Of a stretch of DNA of 64,000 nucleotides, positions 63,931-64,000 are shown piece after piece. The stretch lies in the NCBI GenBank assembly GCA_963825405.1, contig CAWGTB010000003.1:1054001-1118000 (forward strand), in the 5' to 3' direction. Numbering within the stretch: the first letter of the stretch is position 1; the number at the start of each line of letters is the position of its first letter. The notes under the pieces are model-generated. The model was not told where the DNA came from. It was given only the letters and a program-made list of their open reading frames with translations, and did no database searches. Source of the DNA: JACPNO01 sp963825405 (GTDB taxonomy: Bacteria > Acidobacteriota > Terriglobia > Bryobacterales > Bryobacteraceae). Position numbers and translations under genes: made by a program.

Positions 63931-64000
63931 ATGATTGTGGAGACGCAGGCAGCCCGCTTTGATTCAATCGCTCTGGAGAGCGGAGCGTGTCTTGCGCCGG
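63931..64000 (+). CDS. metX: Possible homoserine O-acetyltransferase, 5' end only
   Basis: Only 23 codons lie in the window. M-I-V-E-T-Q-A-A-R-F-D-S-I-A-L-E-S-G-A-C resembles the start of MetX/homoserine O-acetyltransferases, in which F-D-x-x-x-L-E-S-G precedes the alpha/beta-hydrolase core. TATCAT at 63909-63914 could serve as a -10. No ribosome-binding site is obvious. Assignment rests on this short similarity and needs the downstream sequence. Confidence 0.4.
   Translation, partial: MIVETQAARFDSIALESGACLAP

Overview
The window is about 64 kb of GC-rich (roughly 60% by eye) bacterial chromosome with short intergenic gaps and genes on both strands. It contains no rRNA, tRNA, phage, transposase or CRISPR array that I can recognise. 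The gene mix suggests an Acidobacteriota genome, probably of the Solibacter/Bryobacter type: a Ser/Thr kinase fused to TPRs, a PadR regulator next to a MacB-type duplicated permease, PD40/TolB-like secreted proteins, and ECF sigma/anti-sigma operons with secreted partners. That placement is an inference from gene content. Many genes are broken by single-base, mostly +1, frame changes, including single-copy smc. They cluster in patches and look like sequence or assembly errors, so interrupted genes are annotated here as one gene each.

Layout. 1-5.6 kb: glycosyltransferase, ABC ATPase, VOC protein and large ABC permease in one operon. 5.6-12.9 kb: DinB protein, kinase-TPR protein, DUF3303 protein, chagasin-type inhibitor, GntR regulator, papain-like protease, ThuA protein. 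12.9-18.5 kb: SDR, a two-gene His/Met-rich membrane module, two secreted proteins, a GT2 enzyme. 18.5-20.3 kb: a small accessory patch with an orphan protein, a dCMP-deaminase-like enzyme and a NYN nuclease. 20.5-29.7 kb: RlmB, an RND-type adaptor, glutamate dehydrogenase, a PD40-CehA protein, secreted proteins, a TetR regulator and a beta-solenoid microprotein. 29.7-33.8 kb: PadR/duplicated permease and a deacetylase. 33.8-37 kb: acyl-CoA carboxyltransferase, AtuA and an AtuA C-terminal-like protein. 37.2-42.3 kb: SMC, small proteins, ErpA. 42.4-44.9 kb: ECF sigma, zinc-finger anti-sigma, a CpxP-like protein and a secreted protein. 45-51.5 kb: MIO-type ammonia-lyase, M50 protease, YtxH, MBL hydrolase, glutamate-semialdehyde dehydrogenase, peroxiredoxin. 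51.8-56.4 kb: ECF sigma, anti-sigma, orphan protein and a TPR-CHAT protease. 56.4-64 kb: a candidate small RNA, carAB, AttH-like lipocalin, TolB-like protein, ArsR-AHSA1 pair and the start of a likely metX.

Two signals run through the whole window. First, at least 13 genes, and up to 15, have a TATAAT-like hexamer ending 6 to 8 bases before the start codon and no usable Shine-Dalgarno sequence, which implies leaderless transcripts. Other genes, often inside operons, have ordinary GGAGG-type sites. Second, four intergenic copies of a palindromic repeat built on CTCGCAGAGACGCAGAG sit behind or between genes.

The regions that most deserve experimental attention are the sigma/anti-sigma/orphan/CHAT operon with its divergent candidate small RNA, the deaminase/NYN patch, the inhibitor-protease pair, and the leaderless promoter pattern.
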